From contig CAKRKK010000012.1 in the NCBI GenBank assembly GCA_934358235.1, positions 1-24,516 on the forward strand: a DNA stretch of 24,516 bases, written 5' to 3'. The notes below the pieces were generated by a model. The model searched no databases. It was not told where the DNA came from and saw only the letters and a program-made list of their open reading frames with translations. Origin of the DNA: an uncultured Lachnospira sp. Its GTDB lineage: Bacteria; Bacillota; Clostridia; Lachnospirales; Lachnospiraceae. Each line of letters opens with the position of its first letter. Positions within the stretch are counted from its first letter, which is position 1. The translations under genes were made by a program, and so were the position numbers. Shown piece by piece: positions 9,270 to 17,384 of the stretch.

Positions 9270-9881
9270 ATGAGAGTTAGTCCGATAGTTGCAATAGTTA
9301 TTATAGCAGTATGGTTATATATTATTTCAGTTACCCATAGGGCAAAGCTTTTCGCATGGGAGTTCTTTATAGGAAGTCTTGGGTTGTTTGGAATAATGAT
9401 GCTTACCATACAGCCGGTGCTTACTATGCCGTTAGCAAGAGGTGTATCAGCACTTGCAGGGGTTGTTGGAAGCATCACAGGTACATTTACAGCATATTTC
9501 AAGTATGGAATTATATTTATACATACGGGGGTGTCCTCGATTACACTGCTTATAGACTTAGAGTGCTCAGGAATAATAGAGATTATGGCATTTATAGCAT
9601 TGCTGGCATTCTTTAATGTTTATAACATAAGTGAAAAGCTTATCGTTGGAATTGTCGGCTTTAGTTACATTATGGTATGTAATACGCTAAGAATAATAAT
9701 GATATGTCTCTCGGTGCATTTCTTTGGAATGGAGGCATATTATATTGTTCATACCTTTATAGGCAGGATATTCTTCTATGCGTTAAGTGTATGTCTGTAC
9801 TTTTATGTGTTTACCAAACCACAGATTATAAAAATGAAAGTGGGGAATTTCGCATATGGCAGTAATAAAAGCAATTCTTAA
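9270..9881 (+). CDS. xrtG: Exosortase family protein XrtG
   Basis: This integral membrane protein of 203 residues has about six hydrophobic spans. The exosortase/archaeosortase signature residues are visible: Cys99 in LECSGIIEI, Arg141 in CNTLRIIMI and His161 in YIVHTFIGR, in the order and membrane setting of the proposed Cys-Arg-His active site. Family members cleave C-terminal sorting signals and are thought to pass the new C-terminus to an acceptor; the acceptor here is unknown. The short length and Gram-positive setting fit the XrtG branch. The ATG at 9270 is chosen because aggggg (9257-9262) lies seven bases before it; an in-frame TTG at 9264 is too close to that site. It starts two bases after the stop of the substrate gene and overlaps the next gene by 26 bases, so translation is likely coupled. 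Confidence 0.88.
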   Translation: MRVSPIVAIVIIAVWLYIISVTHRAKLFAWEFFIGSLGLFGIMMLTIQPVLTMPLARGVSALAGVVGSITGTFTAYFKYGIIFIHTGVSSITLLIDLECSGIIEIMAFIALLAFFNVYNISEKLIVGIVGFSYIMVCNTLRIIMICLSVHFFGMEAYYIVHTFIGRIFFYALSVCLYFYVFTKPQIIKMKVGNFAYGSNKSNS

Positions 9882-11223
9882 TTCATTTCTTTTCTGGGGA
9901 GGCTGGATTATTATTCCGCTTATTATGGAAATTATTCCTGCCCTTGGAAGTGTGATACTGCTTGTAAGAAGAGGCGTGCGTTATAGCAGGAAGAGAAAAA
10001 AGCTAACAATGTATCCGGATATATCAGTTATTATTCCTGTATATAATTCGGCAGATACACTTTATCAATGCATAAAGTCGATAGAGGACAGCACGTATCC
10101 GGATGATAAGATAAGAATATTCCTTGTTAATAATAAAGGTCAGGATAACAGCTTTGATGTATACGCAGAATGCCAGAGAAAGTTTCCAGGGCTTCATATG
10201 CAATGGCTTAATTCAGAGCAGGGAAAGTCAAGGGCACTTAATCTTGCGTTATACAATAGTGAAGGTAAGTATATAATTAATCTTGATAGTGATGGTCTGT
10301 TAGAAAGAAATGCACTTGTAAATATGATAACCAGGTTTGAATCAGATACCGATCTAAACTGCATGACAGGTGCCATACTTACAGTTTTCCAGCAGATAAA
10401 GAAATACAAGGGCTTCTTTCCAAGATTATTAAGAAATCTTGAGTTTATGGAGTATGCACAGGCGTTTCTTGCTGGAAGAAGTTATGCTTCAGAGCTTAAT
10501 TCGGTATATACACTTTCTGGTGCTTTCTCGGCCTTCAGAAAGTCAGCGGTCCTGAAATCGTGGATGTATAACACAGATACGATATGTGAAGATACACATA
10601 TTACATTTCAGATGAGATACAGACAGGATGAAAGGGTTGAGGTGTGTGAGGATGCCCTTTTCTTCGTTGATCCGATAGAAGATGTTAATAAGCTGTATAC
10701 ACAAAGACAGAGATGGCAGAGAGGAAGTCTTGAAGTTGCAAAGATGTTTATGGGTAAGGACTTTAAGCTTGGAAGCTTTCTTACTAATATAAGTGTAAAA
10801 ACATTATTGTATGACCATACATTTGCATTTCCAAGAATGATATGGTATCTGGCACTCATCTGCCTTCTGCTGGTTGGATATTCAGGAAAGGTTATAGTAC
10901 TGTCAACGGCAATTATATTTGGCTTATATATATTGACAGGATATATGTATTTCATAACGGCAGCGTATTATCTGAGGATTAATAAAGAGATACGAAGCTA
11001 TTATATAAGGCATTGGTGGTGTATATTATTTCTTCCACTATTCAATCTGATGGTATTCTTTATAAGAATAGCAGGAATTATAAACAGCATACAGACAGAC
11101 AGCTCCTGGAAGACTAATACACTTACACAGGAATGCAGGGCATTCACATCGGTTGTTAAAAAAGATGCTGAAAGGTTTATGGGAATTATTGAAAAAATCA
11201 GACATGTATTTAATTATAACTAA
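9856..11223 (+). CDS. Processive-type GT2 glycosyltransferase, XrtG-associated
   Basis: This is a 455-residue membrane glycosyltransferase. A membrane segment (about 10-37) precedes a cytoplasmic GT-A domain (about 55-300). Key motifs are SVIIPVYNS (57-65), the nucleotide-sugar/metal-binding DSD (144-146), the catalytic ED in ICEDTHITFQMR (245-246) and QRQRW (283-287). The QxxRW motif is typical of processive or membrane-linked GT2 enzymes such as cellulose, chitin and PNAG synthases. Three or four membrane spans follow (about 320-410). It resembles the named family of exosortase G-associated glycosyltransferases. It probably makes a glycan or glycolipid at the membrane, perhaps the acceptor for the sortase-like step (inference). 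It overlaps xrtG by 26 bases, with gtgggga upstream as a likely ribosome site. Confidence 0.88.
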   Translation: MAVIKAILNSFLFWGGWIIIPLIMEIIPALGSVILLVRRGVRYSRKRKKLTMYPDISVIIPVYNSADTLYQCIKSIEDSTYPDDKIRIFLVNNKGQDNSFDVYAECQRKFPGLHMQWLNSEQGKSRALNLALYNSEGKYIINLDSDGLLERNALVNMITRFESDTDLNCMTGAILTVFQQIKKYKGFFPRLLRNLEFMEYAQAFLAGRSYASELNSVYTLSGAFSAFRKSAVLKSWMYNTDTICEDTHITFQMRYRQDERVEVCEDALFFVDPIEDVNKLYTQRQRWQRGSLEVAKMFMGKDFKLGSFLTNISVKTLLYDHTFAFPRMIWYLALICLLLVGYSGKVIVLSTAIIFGLYILTGYMYFITAAYYLRINKEIRSYYIRHWWCILFLPLFNLMVFFIRIAGIINSIQTDSSWKTNTLTQECRAFTSVVKKDAERFMGIIEKIRHVFNYN

Positions 11224-11251
11224 CTGGTTAGTGTAAACCTGACACAAACTC

Positions 11252-11274
11252 AATATGCGCTAAAAAGCCGCGCA
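11252..11274 (+). other. Intercistronic hairpin, copy 1
   Basis: The sequence aatatgcgc, nine bases, then gcgcagg forms a small 5-bp stem (tgcgc/gcgca) just before the ribosome site of the gene at 11288. The same layout recurs at 12926-12947 in this operon. It is a possible RNA-processing or translation-tuning element. Confidence 0.35.
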
Positions 11275-11287
11275 GGAAAGAGGGAAT

Positions 11288-12427
11288 ATGAAAAAGGATA
11301 AGCCTGATAACAGGAATGGCGATGATAAAGGAAAAGGTAATATACATAACAATAATGAAAAATATAAGAGCAGGGCTGACAGGCATAAGTCAGACAGGCA
11401 TCCAATTCTTATTATAACCACTATATGCATGGTTATTATTGCAGTATCAGGCGGCTTGTTTTCATATGTACAGCTTGGCAGATATGAAAGAGGCATAATG
11501 GATGTATGTGCAACACAGCAGGATTCGTATGTGCAGCTTGTGCTTGACCAGATTAACCTGAAGGATAACAGGAATGATGAGGAAATTATTAATGATATAT
11601 TAAAAACGATGGATTCCTCGTCTAATAAGTACTGGGCATTTTCAAAGAATCAGTCAATGCTTTTTGTTAAAGATGTGTTAGAAACTAACCGCTATAAGGA
11701 TGTGTCCGCAGATACCTATTATAATTCGAAGGCGGCGCTGAACTTTATGACGGGGCTTAAGTTTAACCAGGTGGCACACGATATTATCAGGGTCGATGAC
11801 AGAACATATCTTGTATCAGGAGTATTGTTTGAGTATGCAGGACAGGATTACAGATTATGTCTTATGACAGAGAAAAACGTTTTACTTGATAACAATACTT
11901 ATCTGGAAATGAAGGTCCAGATGCAGACCTTTGTTATAGTATTGCTATTGATATTAGTTCTTGTGACTACAATATATGCATTTGTAATACGAAGACAGGC
12001 TGTAAAGCTTGATGATAAGGAGGCTGACATAAAGGAGCTGTGCGTCAGGGTGTCAAAGCTTGATGAGAGGCTTATGGATAAGGATCTTCACGATACTAAG
12101 AACAATGTGTGGAAGCAGGCAGCAATAGTTCCATTTATAGAGAAGCTGACAAAGAAGGAATATATTCCAATTACATTTGCACAGATTGAATGTATAGATA
12201 TTGAATGTAGAAGAAGATTTCTGGAAAGAGCGGTATATGTGCTTGACAGGAGGGTATTAAGATTCGAGTATGGTGCGTGTGATGTTGTGCTTATAGCGGT
12301 AGGCATGACAAAGCCGCAGTTGAATTATGGATTGGATATACTTAAGGATGCTGGAATAACGATTCAGAGCATAAAGCTTGTAGACAATAATACAGAAATG
12401 AACAGGTTAAAGGAAATATATCAGTAG
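11288..12427 (+). CDS. Two-pass membrane sensor with degenerate GGDEF-like domain
   Basis: This 379-residue protein has a very polar basic N-terminus (1-38), a membrane span (about 39-60), an extracytoplasmic domain (about 61-212, the size of a small Cache/PAS-like sensor), a second span (about 213-234) and a short helical, coiled-coil-like linker (about 238-275). The C-terminal part (about 278-379) has the order of a GGDEF domain: IPITFAQIECIDIE, then RRVLRFEYGACDVVLIAVG, where GACDV (329-333) occupies the GGDEF signature. With that motif lost and no RxxD inhibitory site at the expected place, it should not make c-di-GMP. Such relics usually serve as binding or scaffold domains, as in PelD. 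Its place between the GT2 and PTPS-like genes suggests it controls the glycosyltransferase. I do not recognise the sensor domain. Purine-rich aggaaag (11274-11280) precedes the ATG. Confidence 0.65.
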   Translation: MKKDKPDNRNGDDKGKGNIHNNNEKYKSRADRHKSDRHPILIITTICMVIIAVSGGLFSYVQLGRYERGIMDVCATQQDSYVQLVLDQINLKDNRNDEEIINDILKTMDSSSNKYWAFSKNQSMLFVKDVLETNRYKDVSADTYYNSKAALNFMTGLKFNQVAHDIIRVDDRTYLVSGVLFEYAGQDYRLCLMTEKNVLLDNNTYLEMKVQMQTFVIVLLLILVLVTTIYAFVIRRQAVKLDDKEADIKELCVRVSKLDERLMDKDLHDTKNNVWKQAAIVPFIEKLTKKEYIPITFAQIECIDIECRRRFLERAVYVLDRRVLRFEYGACDVVLIAVGMTKPQLNYGLDILKDAGITIQSIKLVDNNTEMNRLKEIYQ

Positions 12428-12440
12428 GAGTGGAGAGCAT

Positions 12441-12911
12441 ATGGCAGTAAAGTTGTATAGAGAGTACAGAATTAAGTTTTATCTTAATATGCGTCATTAT
12501 ATTATTATAAATGGAAATAAAGGCGAGGTTCATCCACATACATGGGAGTTTGCACTCGATATAAAGTTTGGTAGAAGCTCCTTTGTAGAGTTCAATATAT
12601 TTGAAAAGGGAATAACAGATTTTCTGGATAAATATCAGAATAAAATACTTAACGAGGAGGAGCCTTTCACTGCAATACTTCCAACGCTTGAGAATGTTAC
12701 AGATTATTTTGCTGATGAATTCTACCGCATAATACATAATATCGGAGGAATATTAACCTCTGTTGAAGCAAGCGAAACACCTACCAGAAGTTATATTATC
12801 GACATGGAGGAGCAGGAGGAGGCTGCTGGTAATAATGAGCAGACGAAAAGCAGAATAATGTCTGAGGTTATAGATGCGGTGGTGGATGAGCTTACAGCAA
12901 AGCCACAGTAG
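12441..12911 (+). CDS. 6-pyruvoyl-tetrahydropterin synthase (PTPS/QueD)-related protein
   Basis: This 156-residue soluble protein follows the PTPS/QueD fold. His19 (NMRHYI) plus His31 and His33 (VHPHTW, like the HGHNY of QueD) would be the three zinc ligands, and Glu112 in SETPTRSY matches the family's conserved Glu. The catalytic Cys normally found between the first and second zinc histidines is absent: residues 20-30 contain none. It is therefore probably not a normal PTPS or queuosine-pathway enzyme, and no folate or queuosine gene is nearby. The family is known as a companion of the exosortase G cluster. The acidic C-terminal tail (about 122-156) is extra. A taggagtggagag site lies directly before the ATG, starting in the stop codon of the upstream gene. 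Confidence 0.75.
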   Translation: MAVKLYREYRIKFYLNMRHYIIINGNKGEVHPHTWEFALDIKFGRSSFVEFNIFEKGITDFLDKYQNKILNEEEPFTAILPTLENVTDYFADEFYRIIHNIGGILTSVEASETPTRSYIIDMEEQEEAAGNNEQTKSRIMSEVIDAVVDELTAKPQ

Positions 12912-12925
12912 GAGTCTGTATATTT

Positions 12926-12947
12926 AATATGCGCAGGTAATGTGCGC
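12926..12947 (+). other. Intercistronic hairpin, copy 2
   Basis: The same pattern as at 11252-11274: aatatgcgc, nine bases, gcgc, then a purine-rich ribosome site (gga...ggag) leading to the ATG at 12962. The stem is 4-5 bp. Two matched copies in one operon argue against chance. Confidence 0.35.
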
Positions 12948-12961
12948 GGAAATGGAGCAGT

Positions 12962-15547
12962 ATGAATAAACAGGGGAAAAACCGTGGGTTATATTATATG
13001 CTGTATACCGTAGGAGTTGTTGCATATATAGCATTTATGGCGTTTATATCGGTTATAGTTGTAAAGCTGGTAAGCCATAATGGAGTATATCCTGCTGGTT
13101 CAGATACAATGTATCATATATATAGGGGCGATTATGTATACAATTCAATAAAGAATGGAAACTGGTATCCGCTATATGATTATATGTGGTACAACGGAGT
13201 TGAGCTTATGCGGTACTGGGCACCTCTTGCAGCATATGTTATGGCATTCTGCGAGTTTCTGGCTGGTGGGGATATGCTTACTGGATATTTATTCTTTGTT
13301 GGTATCATATGCCTGCTTGGTGCAATAAGCTGGCTGTATGTCGGTGTCAGGCTGAAAAGACCGGTGCTTGGAGCATTTATTGGCTTGATATGGTTTTTTA
13401 TGCCTAACAACCTTCTTGCATTATTTGTTGAAGGAAATCTTGCAAGGTCACTCAGCATGATATTTCTGCCACTATTCATATATGAAACAGCCGAGTATTT
13501 AAAGGACAGAAGTGTAAAAAGAGTAGCTGGCATCATAATCAGTTTTATTCTAATAGCTTTATGTCATCTTGGATATGCTGGAATGGTTGCACTTGCAGTA
13601 CTTTTATACTGTGTAATCCATATGATAGAGGGCTATTCTAAAAGAGCGGTGCCAGAGGTTGTAGTAAGTATACTGCTGGGATTTATGATTATAGGTATAT
13701 GGCTGGTGGCTTCGCTTAAAGGGGGAATCACCTCGCTTGATAATTCAGAAAACATGGCAAACTTTTTCCAGAAGCTGTCCGTTACGCTTAATCCCATGGA
13801 TAGAATCAATACGAATAATTCACATTTTTACTTCGGACTTGCAGCAGCAATTCTTGCAGTATGTGGGGCTGTGTTAGGATATAAAAGGTCAAGGGCAGGA
13901 TTCGTATCAGGAATAGTAATACTAATATGTACAGCAGCCTCTATGTATACAGTATTAAAGATACTTCCTGGGAGCCAGTATCTGTGGATGTTAAGATTCA
14001 TATCCATAGCCTTGTGCCTGATTCTTTACAGCTTCCTTAAGTGGGATACACTAAGAAAGCCGGTAATCGTTATATTCTGCGTTATTCTTATGGCAGATAT
14101 AGTTCCGTCCCTTATTCTTGTGACAGGAGACAAGATGGAAATCGTTGTATCCAGCGAGGGTATAACCATTAACTGGGATAAGGAAAATGAATCAAACACA
14201 GGCGTAGCAGAAAGGCTTAATGAACAGCAGAGTGTTGTGCTTATAGCAAAGGCACAGTCTGTAACAAAGCAGAGATTAGCACTCTTAGACGACAGCAGCT
14301 TAGGCTCTATGGGAGCTTTTCTTGTGTCGGACTGGAATAATTCGGTTCCGGCAGTATTTGGAGCAGGACGTGAGGCGGCGAATACATCAACCAATATAGT
14401 AAGAATAAACAGGGCTTTATCAGATGCCAATTATTATTATGTATTTGACAGATGCAGGGAGCTGGGAAGCGATACGGTGCTGGTAAAGCTATCCTGCCTG
14501 GGAAGCTATGGCGGAGCTATATATGATATGGACATGGCAGCAGGAGCCTCTGGCTATACGGTAGCAGGTGAAAATGCAGCATACAGGCTGTATCATATGG
14601 ATACATACGATAACTGGGGAACGGTCAGCAGTTATGAGGTGATAGGTATAGGAAGTGGAACACCTCTTATAGCACAGTCATACCCTGCGATAGAAGAAAC
14701 AGAATCAGATAATCTTAATAATTATACTTATGAGCAGTTATCTAAGTATAAAGAGGTTATTCTTTCAGGCTTTACTTATGATGATAAGGAAAGCGCAGAA
14801 AGTCTGATTGAAAGACTCAGCGAGTCCGGAGTAAGAATTGTAATATATGCTGACGGAATTCCTCAGAATAAGAAAACTCATAGTCAGGAATTCTTAGGTG
14901 TGACCTGTAGTGATATTGTGTTTAATAATGGATATCCGGATATGGATACAAAAATAGGAATGTTATATCCTGATCTGTTCCCTAAAGGCTATTCTACCTG
15001 GCAGACAGTATATCTTAACGGATTAACCGATAGCTGGGGAAGTGTTGAGGATAATGGACTAAGGCTTGACTTTTATGGAACAGTAAAGAATAATAATATT
15101 ATTATGTGTGGGCTTAATCTTGCATATTATTATGGAATATCAGGCGATAAGTCAGTAGGTAAGCTGATTAGTGATATGATTGGCATAACAGCTTCCCAGT
15201 TACCAGAAAGAACCAATATAAAGCTTGATATACAGCAGGAGAGTAACGGAATTACTATTACCTCTGACAGCGATAATGTCAATACAGGCCTGGCATATCA
15301 TGATATATTCTTTTCAGAGCAATGGCTCGGAAAGAGGAATAATCTGACCTATGTTAAGTCAGGAGTTACAAGAATAACCTTTAAGGTGCCTTATCTGTGG
15401 CAGGGAGCAGGCTTAAGTGCGCTTGGTCTTATATTGACAGCCGTATGGATAGCAGCTTTGTGTAAGCACCAAGGAAAGGGAAAGTTAACAGATAGTAAGG
15501 AAATATTAGAAGAGCTGGAGTTGATTGAAATAGATGAAGATATTTGA
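12962..15547 (+). CDS. PTPS-related multi-pass membrane protein, GT-C glycosyltransferase-like
   Basis: This 861-residue protein has many membrane spans in the N-terminal half (about 15-400), a large extracytoplasmic domain (about 400-812), a last span (about 815-833) and an acidic cytoplasmic tail. It matches the membrane protein family called 6-pyruvoyl-tetrahydropterin synthase-related, a misleading name derived from its gene neighbour. After the first span comes GSDTMYHIYRGDYV (47-60), with Asp48 and His52 in the first outer loop. This is the place where GT-C enzymes carry the acidic catalytic residue for lipid-linked sugar donors. I infer a membrane transferase that acts outside the cell, perhaps adding sugar to the substrate protein or to the glycan. 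It is the last gene of the XrtG block; its final 14 bases overlap tatD. A ggag lies four bases before the ATG. Confidence 0.75.
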   Translation: MNKQGKNRGLYYMLYTVGVVAYIAFMAFISVIVVKLVSHNGVYPAGSDTMYHIYRGDYVYNSIKNGNWYPLYDYMWYNGVELMRYWAPLAAYVMAFCEFLAGGDMLTGYLFFVGIICLLGAISWLYVGVRLKRPVLGAFIGLIWFFMPNNLLALFVEGNLARSLSMIFLPLFIYETAEYLKDRSVKRVAGIIISFILIALCHLGYAGMVALAVLLYCVIHMIEGYSKRAVPEVVVSILLGFMIIGIWLVASLKGGITSLDNSENMANFFQKLSVTLNPMDRINTNNSHFYFGLAAAILAVCGAVLGYKRSRAGFVSGIVILICTAASMYTVLKILPGSQYLWMLRFISIALCLILYSFLKWDTLRKPVIVIFCVILMADIVPSLILVTGDKMEIVVSSEGITINWDKENESNTGVAERLNEQQSVVLIAKAQSVTKQRLALLDDSSLGSMGAFLVSDWNNSVPAVFGAGREAANTSTNIVRINRALSDANYYYVFDRCRELGSDTVLVKLSCLGSYGGAIYDMDMAAGASGYTVAGENAAYRLYHMDTYDNWGTVSSYEVIGIGSGTPLIAQSYPAIEETESDNLNNYTYEQLSKYKEVILSGFTYDDKESAESLIERLSESGVRIVIYADGIPQNKKTHSQEFLGVTCSDIVFNNGYPDMDTKIGMLYPDLFPKGYSTWQTVYLNGLTDSWGSVEDNGLRLDFYGTVKNNNIIMCGLNLAYYYGISGDKSVGKLISDMIGITASQLPERTNIKLDIQQESNGITITSDSDNVNTGLAYHDIFFSEQWLGKRNNLTYVKSGVTRITFKVPYLWQGAGLSALGLILTAVWIAALCKHQGKGKLTDSKEILEELELIEIDEDI

Positions 15548-16310
15548 TACGCATGCCCATTATGATGATGAAGCATTTGACGAGGACAGGGAACAGTTAT
15601 TAGCAGGCCTTTTTAATGGAAATATAAGTACTATTGTAAATGTTGGTGCTGCTTTTGAAGGGTGCAAGGCATCTATAGAGCTTGCCAGCAGGTATGATAA
15701 TATATATGCAGCAATAGGCGTGCATCCGGATGATTATGAAAGGTTTGAAAAGAATCCAGAGTTTCTATCGTGGTTAAAACAGGAGGCACTCACGAATAAA
15801 AAGGTGGTTGCAATAGGAGAAATCGGACTTGATTACTACTATGATGAACCGGGGCGGGAGCTTCAGAAAAAATGGTTTGCAAAGCAGCTAGAGCTTGCAG
15901 TAAGTATCAGAAAGCCGGTAATAATACATTCAAGAGATGCCTGTGCAGATACTATAGATATATTAAGGGATGGACACGCCAGCGATATTGGTGGTATAAT
16001 CCATTGCTATTCCTATTCTAAGGAAACAGTAAAGACCTTTTATGATATGAACTTCTACTTTGGCATAGGCGGGGTGATTACCTTTAAGAATGCAAGAAAG
16101 CTTGTTGAGGCAGCAGAGGCTATGCCGCTTGACAGAATAGTGCTTGAAACAGACTGTCCATATCTTGCACCGGTGCCAAACAGAGGAAAGAGAAATGATA
16201 GCAGTAACCTAAGCTATGTTATAGAAAAGCTTGCACAGGTGAAGGGAGTTTCGCCTGAGCAGGTAGCTGATATCACATATAAAAATGCGTGCAGGGTATA
16301 TGGGCTTTAA
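15534..16310 (+). CDS. tatD: TatD family metal-dependent DNase/hydrolase
   Basis: This 258-residue protein of normal length has the TatD amidohydrolase metal ligands: His7 and His9 (FDTHAHYDD), Glu96 (GEIGLDYYYD), His132 (IHSRDA), His157 (IHCYSYS) and Asp207 (ETDCPYLAP). Family members are cytoplasmic 3'-5' exonucleases or hydrolases for DNA/RNA quality control. Its ATG lies inside the end of the preceding membrane-protein gene (14-base overlap), with only a distant ggag 13 bases upstream, so translation probably depends on coupling. The tatD-rsmA order is common in Firmicutes; its fusion to the XrtG operon is local. Confidence 0.93.
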   Translation: MKIFDTHAHYDDEAFDEDREQLLAGLFNGNISTIVNVGAAFEGCKASIELASRYDNIYAAIGVHPDDYERFEKNPEFLSWLKQEALTNKKVVAIGEIGLDYYYDEPGRELQKKWFAKQLELAVSIRKPVIIHSRDACADTIDILRDGHASDIGGIIHCYSYSKETVKTFYDMNFYFGIGGVITFKNARKLVEAAEAMPLDRIVLETDCPYLAPVPNRGKRNDSSNLSYVIEKLAQVKGVSPEQVADITYKNACRVYGL

Positions 16311-16410
16311 ATCAGGTGATGGAGTATAATGTATGCGATACAGCCTGTGTATTAAGACCAGGGCTGCTATAAATTAAGCAGTAGTGTATTACATAAGAAT
16401 GGAGATATGT

Positions 16411-17304
16411 ATGAATAATAAGAATTATAATAATGTTATGCATCTGGGGAATCCAACTAACACGTTAGCAGTACTTAACAGATATGGTTTTAACTTTCAG
16501 AAGAAATTCGGTCAGAATTTCCTTATAGATGAGAATGTTGTACAAAAGATAGTAAGAGAGGCTGGCGTAACAGAGGAGGATTTCGTGCTTGAGGTCGGAC
16601 CAGGAATAGGTACTATGACTCAGATTCTGTGCGAGAATGCTAAAGAAGTAGTTGCGGTTGAGATAGATAAGAAGCTTATACCTATACTTACTGAGGATAC
16701 GCTTTCGTGGTATGACAATGTTACGGTTATTAACGAGGATATATTAAAGCTGGATATAAAGAAGCTGGCAGAGGAGAAGAATAATGGAAAGCCGATAAAG
16801 GTAGTGGCTAATCTTCCGTACTATATAACAACACCAATAATTATGGGGCTGTTCGAGAGCGGAGTGCCGCTTGACAGCATAACGATTATGGTGCAGAAGG
16901 AGGTTGCAGACAGAATGCAGGTTGGTCCTGGAACTAAGGACTATGGTGCACTTTCTCTTGCGGTGCAGTACTATGCACGTCCAAAGATAGTACTAAATGT
17001 TCCGGCAAGCTGCTTTATGCCAAGACCTAATGTAGATTCGGCAGTAATTAAGCTTGAAAGATATAAACAGCCACCAGTAGAGGTTGCAGATGAACATCTT
17101 ATGTTCAGAATAATAAGAGCCTCCTTTAACCAGCGTAGAAAAACAATGATGAATAGTGTCGGCAACAGCGGGGAGGTTAATGTAACTAAGGAAGCTTTAG
17201 CGGCAGCACTTGAAAAGTGTGGCCTGCCTTTAACGATAAGAGGCGAGGCACTTACCTTAGAGCAGTTTGCACAGTTGACTAATGCAATATGTAAGCAGCA
17301 ATAA
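16411..17304 (+). CDS. rsmA: 16S rRNA (adenine1518-N6/adenine1519-N6)-dimethyltransferase
   Basis: RsmA (KsgA) dimethylates two adjacent adenines near the 3' end of 16S rRNA during 30S assembly, using S-adenosylmethionine. Motifs seen are FGQNFLID (33-40), the SAM-binding VLEVGPGIGTMT (59-70), NEDIL (108-112) and the catalytic NLPYY (134-138), followed by the usual helical C-terminal domain. An in-frame GTG at 16384 would add nine residues, but ggag at 16401-16404, six bases before the ATG, fixes the start at 16411 and gives 297 residues. The 100-base gap after tatD shows no terminator, so the two may be co-transcribed. Confidence 0.96.
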   Translation: MNNKNYNNVMHLGNPTNTLAVLNRYGFNFQKKFGQNFLIDENVVQKIVREAGVTEEDFVLEVGPGIGTMTQILCENAKEVVAVEIDKKLIPILTEDTLSWYDNVTVINEDILKLDIKKLAEEKNNGKPIKVVANLPYYITTPIIMGLFESGVPLDSITIMVQKEVADRMQVGPGTKDYGALSLAVQYYARPKIVLNVPASCFMPRPNVDSAVIKLERYKQPPVEVADEHLMFRIIRASFNQRRKTMMNSVGNSGEVNVTKEALAAALEKCGLPLTIRGEALTLEQFAQLTNAICKQQ

Positions 17305-17328
17305 ATATAATAATATTGTACATATTTT

Positions 17329-17382
17329 ACCTTCTGGAAACATAAGATTACATATCAAGCTTATGTTTTCAGGAGGTTTTTT
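17329..17382 (+). terminator. Terminator hairpin whose 3' arm contains the next gene's Shine-Dalgarno
   Basis: The left arm 17329-17346 pairs with 17360-17377 over 18 bp (two G-T pairs), followed by TTTTTT (17377-17382). It has the form of an intrinsic terminator for rsmA. The aggagg at 17371-17376 that serves the ATG at 17385 is wholly within the 3' arm, so any read-through mRNA would have its ribosome site paired. Confidence 0.75.
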
Positions 17383-17384
17383 AA

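Noticed and set aside
16384..16410. GTG start for rsmA
   Set aside because: The ggag at 16401-16404 lies within this stretch and serves the ATG at 16411.
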